A stretch of 64,000 bases of DNA from Exophiala sp. HKRS030 (taxonomy: Eukaryota > Ascomycota > Eurotiomycetes > Chaetothyriales > Herpotrichiellaceae): NCBI GenBank assembly GCA_023897205.1, contig JAHWDD010000007.1:2852001-2916000 (forward strand). The letters run 5' to 3'. Position 1 is the stretch's first letter. Each line of letters begins with the position of its first letter. The translations under genes and the position numbers were made by a program. This document shows positions 47,006 through 58,400 of this stretch, in pieces. Under the pieces are notes generated by a model that saw only the letters and a program-made list of their open reading frames with translations, was not told the origin of the DNA and did no database searches.

Positions 47006-50000
47006 ATGACGACAAATGGAGAGAGAGCCAGTAAGAGGAGGAAGACTGAAGTTGATCCTTTCAGCGAGCATCCGATCATAGCCACTTCTGAGCAATTGCA
47101 TCAGCTCTTTCAATTCTCCAAAAGCCCTTCTGGATCTGAGGTGAAAACAGGTAGGCGTGGTGTCAAACACCTCATCAGCAAATTTCTAACATTCGTCTCA
47201 AGCAATCAAGCGGTTTTCAGCCTTCCTCTCGCATACGTTGGCATCCAAAAAATCGAGTACTGACCGCGATCGACCGTTGGCAATCTTGAGCAAGTACTGT
47301 AAAGAGCAATCCTCAGCATCTCACGATGAGGTTGATTTCCCGGAACTCTTGTCCGCTTGGTCCCATGCCGGTCAGTCAAATGATGAATCCACGCTTGCTG
47401 CGGTCCCGTCGGCGCTCGTACAGTTCTACGAGATCATCGAGGGATCGCTAAGCTTCCGCGATTTCGGCCTTTCGCTCGGCCACAGCTTGTTGAAACGAGA
47501 TCAAGTCCGACTCCTCGACAAATGTCTATCTTTGCCAAAATCTAAGGACCACCTCATTGTTCCTGCCTTGCAGCTGCTCACCAAACTGATCGGGTTCGAC
47601 GAGGGCACTCTTGCTGCTAGCGTGTTCAATCGCCGTGACCATCTCTATCGAAAACTTGATGCTATTCTTGGCAGTACTCAACTACCTGATGAAAGGGCGT
47701 CTGCTGCACATCAATCGGCATTGCAATTTCTAATTGCTAATCTGAAATATGTCGATACGGCGGCTAAAACCGAACTGATCACGCATGGGAAAACAATATA
47801 CTCAGCTATTCGTAGCTTGCCAGTTGAGCAGCCAGACATAATCTGTCAGATTCTGAATACACTTGACGAATTTATACTCGATGATACTAGTCTACCTGAA
47901 AGAGTCAAGAGTCGGTGCTTTAATTCAGGCATTTTAACTGCCCTGGCCAAGCTTTATGCCTACGACCAAGACATAGGAGAGGATTCATTGAAAGATGCTA
48001 CAAGAGAACCTGTTCGAGAAGTCCTTCATCGGTTTCTCTCGAAGCTTTGCACGTCAAGTTGTATCGTCAATCCCCAATCAGGATGGTATCCGGTTGGAGT
48101 GAATGCACAAATCACAAGCCAGGAGGACGACGCAATTGACCTGGGTTTGGACACGCCCCATACTTTTGACGAATACACGGAAAAAATTCCACTTAAAAAT
48201 GGTGCTCTGGCTATATTTTTACAGACCTTGAGCCCGGGCAAGATGTGCTGCAGGCCCAGCTTGTTATCTCGATTTTCAAGGCTGCACCCGAGCTCGTTGC
48301 CGATTTCTTCATGAAGAAGCGAAAATTCCTTGTTCAGCCTGAGGATAATGATGCCACCTGGCGAGGTCAATTTGCCTTCTTGTTCTCAGTCGTTCAGCTT
48401 TCGGTCCCCAAGAACTTTGGCTGGCCGGAAGGGCTGCCTCAAAATCCACCGCCATTGTCGATTGCGATTGAGAACATTCTACCTCGGCCTCTAGAACGAA
48501 GCACGATCACGAAATGCCTACAATCAAAGGATCAAATCGTGCTCCTGTCCGTCAGAAGATACATTACTGTCGCTTTGGAAAAACTCGAGATTGTATTGGG
48601 GATGCTCGATCAAGCAACTTCGGAATCTGTCAGATCTAATCTCTGGAGCCAAGCCGCTCTGAAACTGGTCGCTCTCTTCATCGAAAGAATTCCCACTCTA
48701 CAAGAAGTGATAGCGAGCATAAACAGCTCGAAAAGCGAAGAAGCCCAATCACGTGCATCTCTACTGGAGTGTGTGGCCACATATTACAGAGTCCTACCAT
48801 CCTTTTCGATAGGCACCAAGTTCGACATCGGCCCTCTACTAAGCCAAGTGATCGTTGGGCTAGAGTCTCGAGTCGGGGATGCTTTTAGGCAAGGCGCGCT
48901 GAACGAACAATTGACGCATTTGTTACAAGTTGGTAATCATTCACCGAGCACCAAATGGTGGCACAAAGCCACACCAGAGACATTGTCACCATTCATGCTC
49001 CTACTGAAATTCTACGTCCAACCACCTGAAAACTGCCCCACTGCGAAAGTCAAGACAGCTCTGCACGACATTCTGAGCACCAAGGGTATCTTGAAATCAG
49101 ACCTAAACTCCTTCCAGGCTCTTGTCGTCAGCTTGGAAGGATCAAAGAAATGGCAGCCGGAGCTCGTAACCTATGAATTTGTGGAAAACTGTATGACTCG
49201 CACTATGCAACGACCGGTAAGGTATCTCGACCACATCGAAGCAATTCAGCAAGACGTGTCTGACACAAAGGAGCTGAGTCTGCTGGCCTGCTGCGTCGCC
49301 GAACAATGGCCATTTGTAATCAAATCGGGCGACGACAAAACCATCAAGAACATAGCCGGCTGGATAGCAAGATTTTTCACGGCTTTGGAACGTGCAGGTG
49401 AAAATTTCCGAGTCATGGCGGTGCTTCAGCAGGACATGCTCAATCAGGCGAGTGGCCAGGGCAAGGCTAAGGATATCCTGAATAAAGCATTGGAAAAGCA
49501 GCGGAAACACCCATCCACACTACCCGGACTGTCCCCCGATACGTATGCTTCCTTGCCGCAAACAAAATCCGCCATCGTGGATGCGCTAGAGGACGCGGAT
49601 CGTCTGTTCTCCAATGTACATCTCGACCTCGACAAGACATTCCCTGATCCTCCAGCTGTTCCTCAATCACTCACGGGACTTACACGTTGGGAGAAGACCG
49701 ACTTTGAATTGGAGATACATTCCGGACGTCTAGCAAACCTGATCCGATGCCTGATTTCTCCAAGCCAGGAAGTTCGTCTGCAAGCATTCCACACACTTCA
49801 TACACTCACTCATGCGGTTGAAACGTCCAACTACAGCGAAAAGGCACAATTGTATCTCCTGCTAGGCGAACTTGTCGAGACCATTCGAGGTCTTACAATG
49901 ACGCAGGCGCCTGACGATCAACGACTCAGACAGTCTCAAACTCCAACATCGTCAGCACCAGCACCATCATCATCATTCTCACTACATCCACAAGACCCAC

Positions 50001-50683
50001 CACCATCCATCATCGCCGAACTTGCCATCCACCTACTCCCCACGATCTCCGACCCCTCGTCACCCCTGTACCGACCAGTCAACGAATTCCTCCTGCAAGC
50101 ACCAACATGGACACCGCACCGGCTCATCCCACACTGGACACGCACGACATTCCTGACCGAACCATCATCCTTCTCCTCGACCTCAACCTCAACCACCACC
50201 ACAACGCCCCTCAACGACCCGTCCTCCCTATTATCCAACGGCAGCACCAACCCTCAAGACACCGAGATCCACTTCCTCCTAACCCTACTCATCCCGTCAC
50301 TCCGGAGCACACTAGACCTCGACCTGTTCCGGCGCGCCGGGATCTTCACCCGCCTATTCTCGCACTACATGGCGCCGGTGTGCAGCAAGCACACACGGCG
50401 ACAAATCCTGCACCTGGTGCACCAAGCACTGCGCACGCCCGGCGGGGCCGACATGCTGATCACACGCGCCGGCGTGCGCGAATGGCTACAAATGGCGCGC
50501 CAACTGCGCGACCACAGCGGCCACGGGCCCACCAGGCTCGGCGCAGTCGACCACGGCATCAGACGCATCGTCGAGGCCTTGCAGAAGGAAGTCATCGACA
50601 TGTCTGACGCAGACGCCATCGCGCGCTGGGAGCGCCAGCGGCCTGTGTTCAGGAAGGCTGCGGCGGCGGATGCAGAGAAGTAA
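47006..50683 (+). CDS. URB1: URB1/Npa1 nucleolar pre-60S ribosome assembly factor, one frameshift
   Basis: Large helical-repeat protein needed for early 60S subunit assembly in the nucleolus. Exon 1 (47006-47150) carries a basic NLS-like ERASKRRKTE; the intron is 47151-47202, and exon 2 continues with IKRFSAFLSHTLASKKSSTD. The body is alpha-helical (PALQLLTKLIGFDEGTLAAS, REPVREVLHRFLSKLC). At G 48236-48238 one base is missing: the given frame ends at 48314, and adding G joins FLQTLSPG to QDVLQAQLVISIFKAAPELV and the rest of the protein. Corrected length is 1208 aa. The last 150 residues (FTRLFSHYMAPVCSKHTRRQ, GGADMLITRAGVREWLQMAR) fit the C-terminal domain of the family. Codon use becomes very C-rich after about 49980. 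Confidence 0.82.
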
Positions 50684-50910
50684 AAGCTGCACAGAGCATT
50701 GAAAGGCGAGACAGCACGGAAAAGGCAATCGCTAGAGGTTATACCGGGGAAGGAGGAGTAGAGGCCTGGGGAAGGACGACATGTTCGTCCCAGAGGAGGA
50801 ATTCTGTGCCTGCCGCTTCGCTTCGTTTCGGTTCGATTGACGAGCAGCGTTCTGTATCTGTACACTAACTAGCCAGGCGTGCAGGTTCGCCACTCGATCG
50901 ACGTCTGCAC

Positions 50911-50942
50911 CACACACACACACTCTCTCTCTGTGTGTGTGT
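50911..50942. repeat. Compound microsatellite (CA)n(CT)n(GT)n forming a hairpin
   Basis: A CA run (50911-50922), a CT run and a TG run (50932-50942) lie end to end. The outer runs are exact reverse complements of at least 10 bp around a CT loop. Confidence 0.92.
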
Positions 50943-51060
50943 CCCTCTGCCTTTTGTCGTCCGTCCGAGTCATGCATTTGGTCGAATCGATGGGCTTTTC
51001 CACTGCATGAACTTAGTCACTGACCTTCGTCGTCTGCGTCTGCGTGTGGATCAGAGTGAC

Positions 51061-51097
51061 TCTGCATCTGCATCTGCATCTGCACTTGCACTTGCAT
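51061..51097. repeat. Hexanucleotide repeat (TCTGCA)n/(CTTGCA)n
   Basis: About six imperfect hexamers in the 3' region of the NADH dehydrogenase gene. Confidence 0.9.
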
Positions 51098-51603
51098 GAT
51101 CGCGGGACAGGCCTGACTTTGACGCGGGTATGTATTTGTGTACTGTGGGTATATAACTAAGTAGAGTAATGCTACGTGGACGTGGACGAGTTTGTTGTCA
51201 ATCTGCACGACATCCAAGTGCAGGACCAAAAGATCAAGAGGCTTCAAGAGCTTTTCATAAGTTTGTTTCTATAAGTGGCATAAATATAATCTCGCTTGCT
51301 CAATGTAATTCCCAACTTATCCCACTTGGGATTTCATCCATTTCTTACCGCCCTGTTTCGTTCTCTGTATACATCGACTTGACGATCTACAATAGTATTG
51401 CTTTCGTCTGGTGATCAAACCTGTACATTCCATTTCGTCTATCGACGAGCCACAACCCATTATGACACTGGTAGCACTGAGACTTTTGAGTTGAAAAGTC
51501 CTGCTGACTAAGTATCTTCAATGTAGAATCACTACCGCCATGGTTTCACAATACTGACATGGCTGTCTCTTTCATCATCTCTGTTGTTGCTTCAAGAACA
51601 TAT

Positions 51604-53798
51604 CTAAAAGCTCATCAAGTCTGTGAATAGTCAGTATCTGATCACTGCCTTCAGTTGTAGCAAGGGTATTCCATAACTCACCTCTTCCGAACATAGCTCT
51701 CTTACTCCAATCCATGGCAAGTAGGATACGTGTTCTGATACTGACGCTTTGTGCGAAGTAAATACTTCTCCAAAGATAAACTGCCATGAGTCCACCACTG
51801 AAATTCAAACCTCCAAAGTCGAAGACTGCAGCATTACCAATGTATGCTAAACTTCCCATATGGTGATATTCGAATGCTTTGTAAACAGCCTCATCCAAAT
51901 CACCAAAGTCGACCTCGTTCGCTCGGAACCCGGGAATGGCTGCGGCAATTTTGTTGAATTTTCGACCAAGATACTGACCTTGCTGATTGGCTCGTTGAGC
52001 AGTTGCAGGCAAAGATGTGAGTTTGTTGTCAATCTGCACGAGTAATTCGTGCAATTCGCCAAAGTCCAAGGTGCCAGATTTGTCCTTGTCGTATTCCTCG
52101 AATAGACGATCGAGACGCTTCAGGTGTCCAGCTGCTTGAGGAAAACGCTTTCGAACTTTCTGAGCTACTGCACGCCAGTCTTGGAAAGTGATGTGTAAAG
52201 CGTCGGGGTCTTTGCCCTGTTCCCATGCCATACCACGGAGGAAGGTGGTCAGGTGATCAGCAATATTATTCTGGACCGTGGAACAATCGCCTATAGCATA
52301 GACATCACCCATAGGAGCGCCCAATAGTCTTAGATGGGAATCCGTCTCTAACGCATGGCGATTGTTCTGGAAGTCTCCTAGTTTCTTTGCGATCTTCCGG
52401 CTGAGATCTGTCTGAGCTACTCCAGTTGACCAAAGACAGAAGCCAGTGGGGATCTCCTTGACGACAGGTTTACCATTCTCCAGTTGTGAAAAGACGATCT
52501 TTTCAGGAGTCACTTCCTGAACTCGCGAATTAGTCAAGACCTCGACTTGGTCGTGTTCAAATCGTTTCTCAGCATAAACAGAAAGCGCTTCGTCGTACGT
52601 GTTCAAGATGTGACCTCTCGATTGAATAACATGGACAGAGACTTCATTACGCAAAAGTCTGGGGAATGAATGCAGAAGATCTTCGTTGAGCATATCATAA
52701 AGCTCAGCAGCAAATTCGACTCCAGTGGGACCACCTCCACTGATGACAAAAGAAAGGAGCCGCCTTCTCTCTGCGTCTGTGGTGGTAGGCAAGCAAGCCA
52801 ACTCCAAATTCCGAAGGACCTTATTTTTAATGAGACGAGCATCTTCTATGGTCTTGAGAAAGTTGCAATTTTCCAGACCCTTGACACCGTGGGGTTTGTG
52901 GTGGAACCAACGCCAACGACCAGCTTATCATATGGAAGATAGAAGTGTTGCTTCTCTCCATTGGCATCGGTCTGGGCAACCTCGACAAGCTTATGAGAGA
53001 ACTCGATATCGACGGCTTCAGCTCGAAGGAAATGACCTCTCAGTCGATTGACGATGCGGCGGACTGGCTCAACAAGGGATCGAAGCTCGAGGGTACCGAC
53101 TGTGGCCGAAGGAAGCATGGGAGTGAAGAGGAAATAGTTATCCGGCGAGACGACAGTGACATGATAGTCTCCAGGGTTCAGTTCTTTCAGCATAGCAACG
53201 CTTCCCCACCCTGTCCCTAATATGACCAATTTCGGCTTGTCCTTTTGTTCGCGCATGCTCTCACAATCCTCATCGTCGACCAAGACTTCGGCGATGGGTA
53301 AGTTCTTGGGCCCGCCCTTCCTGGGATATAAAGCAGCTTCTGAGACGGGGATGTCACCCTTGCTGATTGTTTCTTTGTACGTGGAAGCATCGTAAACGAA
53401 AAAAGCAAGGACCAGAGTGCCGGTGAAGACGATGAAGATGCCGGTCCATGCAAATACGCGATAGGCGAAACGAACGAGAGGGCCACGGTGGTTAGGAAGC
53501 TCTTTGGTGGAGATGTATCTAAAGGAGGCTGGAGCTCTTCGCGGGCAAGGGCAAAATGCTGAGGGAGGCGAAGTACGACAGGGCGAGAGCGAGAGGTCGA
53601 GGAGAATGGACGGGAGCAGACAGGAGATTGGCCAGGTCTGAAAGAAGGTGTGAGGGATGAAAGTGAGAGTCTGGTAAACGAGAAAGAGTGACTTGGGGAG
53701 GTATGGAGGGCGCAGAAGGAGTGTGGTCTGAGTGATTGAGGTCGCAGCTTGGAAAGCTGGACATGACCATGACGAGCGAGACGAGGTAGGGACTCCAT
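51604..53798 (-). CDS. NDE1: External alternative NADH:ubiquinone dehydrogenase with EF-hand, two frameshifts
   Basis: Rotenone-insensitive single-subunit NADH dehydrogenase of the mitochondrial inner membrane outer face. An Arg/Ser-rich presequence (FSSTSRSRP) precedes a membrane anchor (AWTGIFIVFTGTLVLAFFVY). The first dinucleotide fold is KLVILGTGWGSVAMLKEL, the second SFVISGGGPTGVEFAAEL. A canonical EF-hand (DKDKSGTLDFGE) points to calcium regulation, as in Neurospora NDE1. The frame breaks at plus-strand G 52891-52894: one more C gives STTNPHGVKGLENCNF and links the two large frames. A second -1 change between about 53535 and 53560 is needed to join the presequence frame to SFRYISTKELPNHRGPLVRF. 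Intron 51621-51681 gives the family-like end FGRDLMSF, stop 51604-51606. Corrected length is 711 aa. Confidence 0.92.
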
Positions 53799-55441
53799 GA
53801 TAGAGGAAGTGGATAGGAAGGTCTACCACATGCTGCGGAGATTGAAGCAGTCAAGGGTTATGCTTGACGAAGAGAATTGCGGTCGAGACAGGTAAGGAGA
53901 GGGTGTTGAGGACAAGATAAGAAGCAAATTTGGTTGGATGGAACAAGTTGTATAGAGAAAGTCGGATAGGGTGGGAAGTTTAAGTGCAAAGTCGAGTGTT
54001 ATGACCGCATTGTCTGATGGTGCCAATGACAATGGAGACTCGTGGTAGTGGCATCAGTGAACCAGTGAATCAGTGATAAGTGGAATCAACATGGGTGAGG
54101 CCCTGGAGGACCCGGTGACTTAGAGCGTGCTTAGAGGTATTAATTAGAGGCTAGAGGTCCCTAAGGTCCCAAGCTTTTGAGGTTTGAGATCTTGATCTTG
54201 TCATCCCGTCGCCTTATGTTTAGCCTTTAGGCGGTCGGATCTATTGACCTTTTCTCGGTAAGGGACGGCAGAGGGCGGCTAATCCTTCAGCGTAGTAGCA
54301 GTAGCCCGTACTCCGTATGTAACAACGGCTCCCACGGGCTCCTTAGGCACCTTGGGCTGGTTGACACGTACCTGAGATACCTAGTACCCTTGGTGTTGGG
54401 CGGTGCCTACACCGTACCTAAGGTACCACTGGTGCTTAACTAAATAGTACTTGGTGGTTAGCATCGAGTCCGTTGTTTTTACACCTACCCAATCATACCT
54501 ACGGAGTACATAGGTAATTATGGGCCGTATCTCTTGCCGTTATAGACATAGGTACTCCGTAGATTCTCCGTACGCAACCGACAATTCCGCCAGTGGAACC
54601 AATTCTAACTACTCCGTTAGCAATGTCGACGTCATTGAGAATGTAAGTGGCCATCTCTTCAAGAAACCACTCAGTGAAAAAAGATTGCCTCGCACAAATT
54701 GGTCCTTCGCTGGCAGCGGAACGTCAGTAGGTATGCCTCAATTGCACATGCCCAACGACCCAACATGCTTATGCTGAAGTGGACTAAATTAGTTAATCAT
54801 TTCTCACGTACTGTATCCGTACTTTCACATGCTTCTTCCGCCCTCTTCAGTTGCCCCACGCTGTCTTGGCCCTCCGAAGTAAACTTCTCGCTTATCCGTA
54901 TCTCGTGGGTTAAGGTACCTCCGAAGTCGCATACCGACAGGCGAAAGATAGGTACAGCACGGTACAGGTACATACTGAGCAGTCCCGGCAGTACCTCGTA
55001 GCTACTTTCAATCAATCCATCGAATTCGTCTCGACCGTTTCGTGCGCTGGACCTACGATCGATCCTTGGTCAACGTCAAACAAAGCCTGGGAGTTTTCGT
55101 TGATATCAAGTCAGATAAAATCTTAGAATCAAGTCAAAATAGACCGATGTATCTAACTAGTATTGCTCTCTATGCCCGCCGCCTCTTGAGGAACAAAGCC
55201 TCACTTCCATGTGTTCCGTCCTGTACGTCGACGGTGCAAAACTCTATGGGGTATCATAATATCAAATAGTCCGTCTAATTAGCCTCCTGCTTGATAGCTT
55301 GTATGCCATATTTGCGCCAACGCATCTCATATCATCCATCCTATCAAATCTGCAGTCGTCCTTAACGTCGTCGAATCTGGTCTTGCAAAACAAATGCTCA
55401 TATCTTGCCACACACTCGCCTCTCCATCTCAGGGCCAATGT
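53799..55441. other. Intergenic region with motif cluster
   Basis: Upstream of the NADH dehydrogenase and downstream of SCC2. Three exact TACTCCGTA/TACGGAGTA copies at 54309, 54500 and 54553 plus one near match at 54610. No gene recognised. Confidence 0.55.
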
Positions 55442-58400
55442 TCAAGCCTCAAAATCGGCATCGGGGTCCTCCATCGACGAGATACTCGTTGATCTCCGTG
55501 GTCCTCCCTGTTTCAGTGGTCTGCCCCGTGGCTTTTTGGGCGTTCCTCCTACTGATGCCATGCTTTTACGCTTCTTGCCTCGCGGCCCTGTCATCAGCTG
55601 ATCTGTAGCAGTCTCCGTTGCAAAAGCTTCACCATCCTCTTCAGCAATCTTGACCTCGTCGTCGACAGCCACTATCCTTACGCATTCGCGACACCGCGAC
55701 ACCATCGTCTCTGCGCTGTCGAAAGATTCCATCACCGCGTTTGTCGCCATCCAAAATCGTTCACCCGTGATCCCATGCACTTTAGTTGGCTCTTTGGTCG
55801 AGTCTTTCGTCTGCTTGTTCTGCAGCATGGCCATTTTGACATCTCGAGAAATGCCATACTGGCGTTTCAGAAAGTTTCTAGTCTCGGAAATCAGGGTGAT
55901 TGCACACGCTGCGACACAGAGCTGCTTGAGTGCCCCGGAATCGATTGAGGGTGGGTTTTCAACAATGACTACTTGCCCTTCATCATCTCCAGTCTCATCA
56001 CTCGATTTTGTTGCCAGAACTGGTCCAAGCTGAGCCTCAATGGCCTGGGCTGTTTCACCGCCATTTTTGCCAAATACCAGTTCCAACTGTAAAACGGTAT
56101 GCAACAGCTCGTCCATTTTCTTGTACTCGAAGAATGCTAGATTCTGACAGACAAAGAGCACGAAAATGAGATGGCTCGATGTCTCTGTAGGCCCAATTTC
56201 CAACTTGGAGGATTCTGTATTCAACTTGGAGATGAGGTTGCCGAGAAATTTCCTGACATACTTGGATCCGCTGCTGCTGATTATGTCGAAAGCTGCCCCG
56301 AGTTTGGGTTTATACCCCGGCATCGTGGCTCCGCGAGGGTCATCAAACACCTCTCTCTGATATCGGCAAGCTTCAGAGACTGCATGAACATACTCGCGCT
56401 CACAAACGGACTCGTGTTGTTGGTGTAGATGTCCGTGGGCGACTCTTGCCACTTGGGATACCCGAGGATCTGGATTGGTTTCTAGAGCCACAAAGGCCGC
56501 AGTGCTCTCTTTCGGGTGTGTCATCCCCTGGTGATCGATACTTGCGAGTGTTTTGGTTGCGAGAAGTGCTTGCTCTCCTTTACTTGACATTGCAATCCGA
56601 AGGAGATGACTCACAAGCGTGCTTGTGATGGTCGAAATCGCGCTGTCATCTTCACGAGTCTTATGATCTCCACCAATGTTCTTCAATGCCTGGATTTCTG
56701 CTTCCTCCTCAGTTTGATCGCTCTCAGCTTTCGCTTTGGTTCGTGCCGCGTAAAGTTCTTCAAATGCCGTCAATACAGTGAGCTGCATTTGCGCGGCCTC
56801 CTCTTTCCCAACCGAACTGAGTGCGCTCCCGTCCAGAACTTGAAAGAAAGTTTCACGGATGTGCTTCTTATTGAATTGACCAGGCCATGCTTGACAGATC
56901 AGTCCCAAACTCTCAAGGGCCTTAAGTCGCACCGGCGCCGCAGCGCTTGTGAATGTAAATGGTAAAATTGTGTCGCACACAAACCCGACGACGGATCCAG
57001 ACTTGTACTTTGGGAAGGCATGCTTGAAAAGGGCAGCGTGTTGTTCGAAGTCGATGAACTTCAGTATGCTACCCAGGAGACGTAGCATCTTCTGTCTAGC
57101 GTTGCCTTCTCGAGTTGCGATCTCGGCCACCTTGTTCTCCTTCAAAAGTGCCGCCTTGACCGTCGGGGAAACCTTTGGCTGAATGACATTCTGAATCACG
57201 GAGATTGTGAATGCTGCAATTTTCCGGGTTTGATGTAGGACATTATCGATGCTTTTGAGACATGACATAGCTTCTTGAACGTCTTCCAGCCGGATGAGAA
57301 AGCTTCCGGTCCGCATCAGATCTTGCTGAACATCTTCTAGCAGCTGATTTTGTGTACTAGATAAATTGGGCAGAACGCAGCGAAAGATTGTGACAACAGA
57401 CCGGAATTTCGGCAAATCGTCAGTCTTCATGTCCTTTAGGTAGCTCTTCAGACTCGCCAGATCACCAGACTGGATGGTTTGTGGTCTTGCTTCCGCGAAA
57501 GCCACGAGTGTGGCAAGATCGGCTGGCCCAGCTTCAGAGCCGTTAGCAGTATCCAGAAGTTTTTTGACAATGCGAGAGTAAAGGTTGTGCAGCTGGCTCA
57601 CGGATTTGGTGTCTTTCAGAGTCCATGCCAGGAAATCCCTAAGCAGAGGTCCCAACAGTAGTGCGTCGCGGCTGATGCAAGACACAATATATGACCTCAG
57701 ATCATTGATAGCGACGTCGACCCGCGCAGTGTCGCTTTGAGTGTTCAGCAGTCCAATCCTCGTAGAAACCCAAATCTCTAAAAGGGTCTTTCGCGCAAGT
57801 TCCGCTACGCCCGCCTCAACATCGGCCGTTCTTCTGAGAAACTCCGTAGCAATCGTATCCTTGATGTTCGTTCTTGAGTCTTTCAGGTAAAAGTCCTTCA
57901 GATGAAGCATGGCTCTCTTTTGAATCCCAACGTTAGAATCTACCGTACATTTGAGTAGCTGCGAAAACCCTTTCTGTTGCAGCTGCAGAGATGGACGAGG
58001 TAAGATGAACCTGGCGATCAACGTAAGAGCTGAATCCCTAACAAGAGATGAATCGTCTGTTGCACATCTCAAGACATCGTCAGCAATTGTAGGATCCCAG
58101 TCAAGAAGACTAGAGTCTGTCTCCAGAATTGTTGTGACACTCTTTAGGCTACGACTGCGGACTTGGGCTTGATCACTTGACAAAGATGATGTCAAGGTTT
58201 TTGCTATTTGAGCAAAAAGACGACAGAACCTCATGTTCAGAATGAACAAGATGTATGCCAACTGTGCCTCCTGGGCAGTGACGTTTTGGCCACTTCCAAG
58301 CTGGCTGTAGGAACTCTCCGGTTGCTCCAATTGTAGCAAAAGTTCAGCGATCATAGTGTCAGACATCTTTTTCGGATTGTTGGAATTTTGAACGCCTTTT

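Larger units (their letters stand above)
50684..51603. other. Convergent spacer with microsatellites
   Basis: 3' UTRs of URB1 (+) and the NADH dehydrogenase (-), plus the repeats listed separately. Confidence 0.5.
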
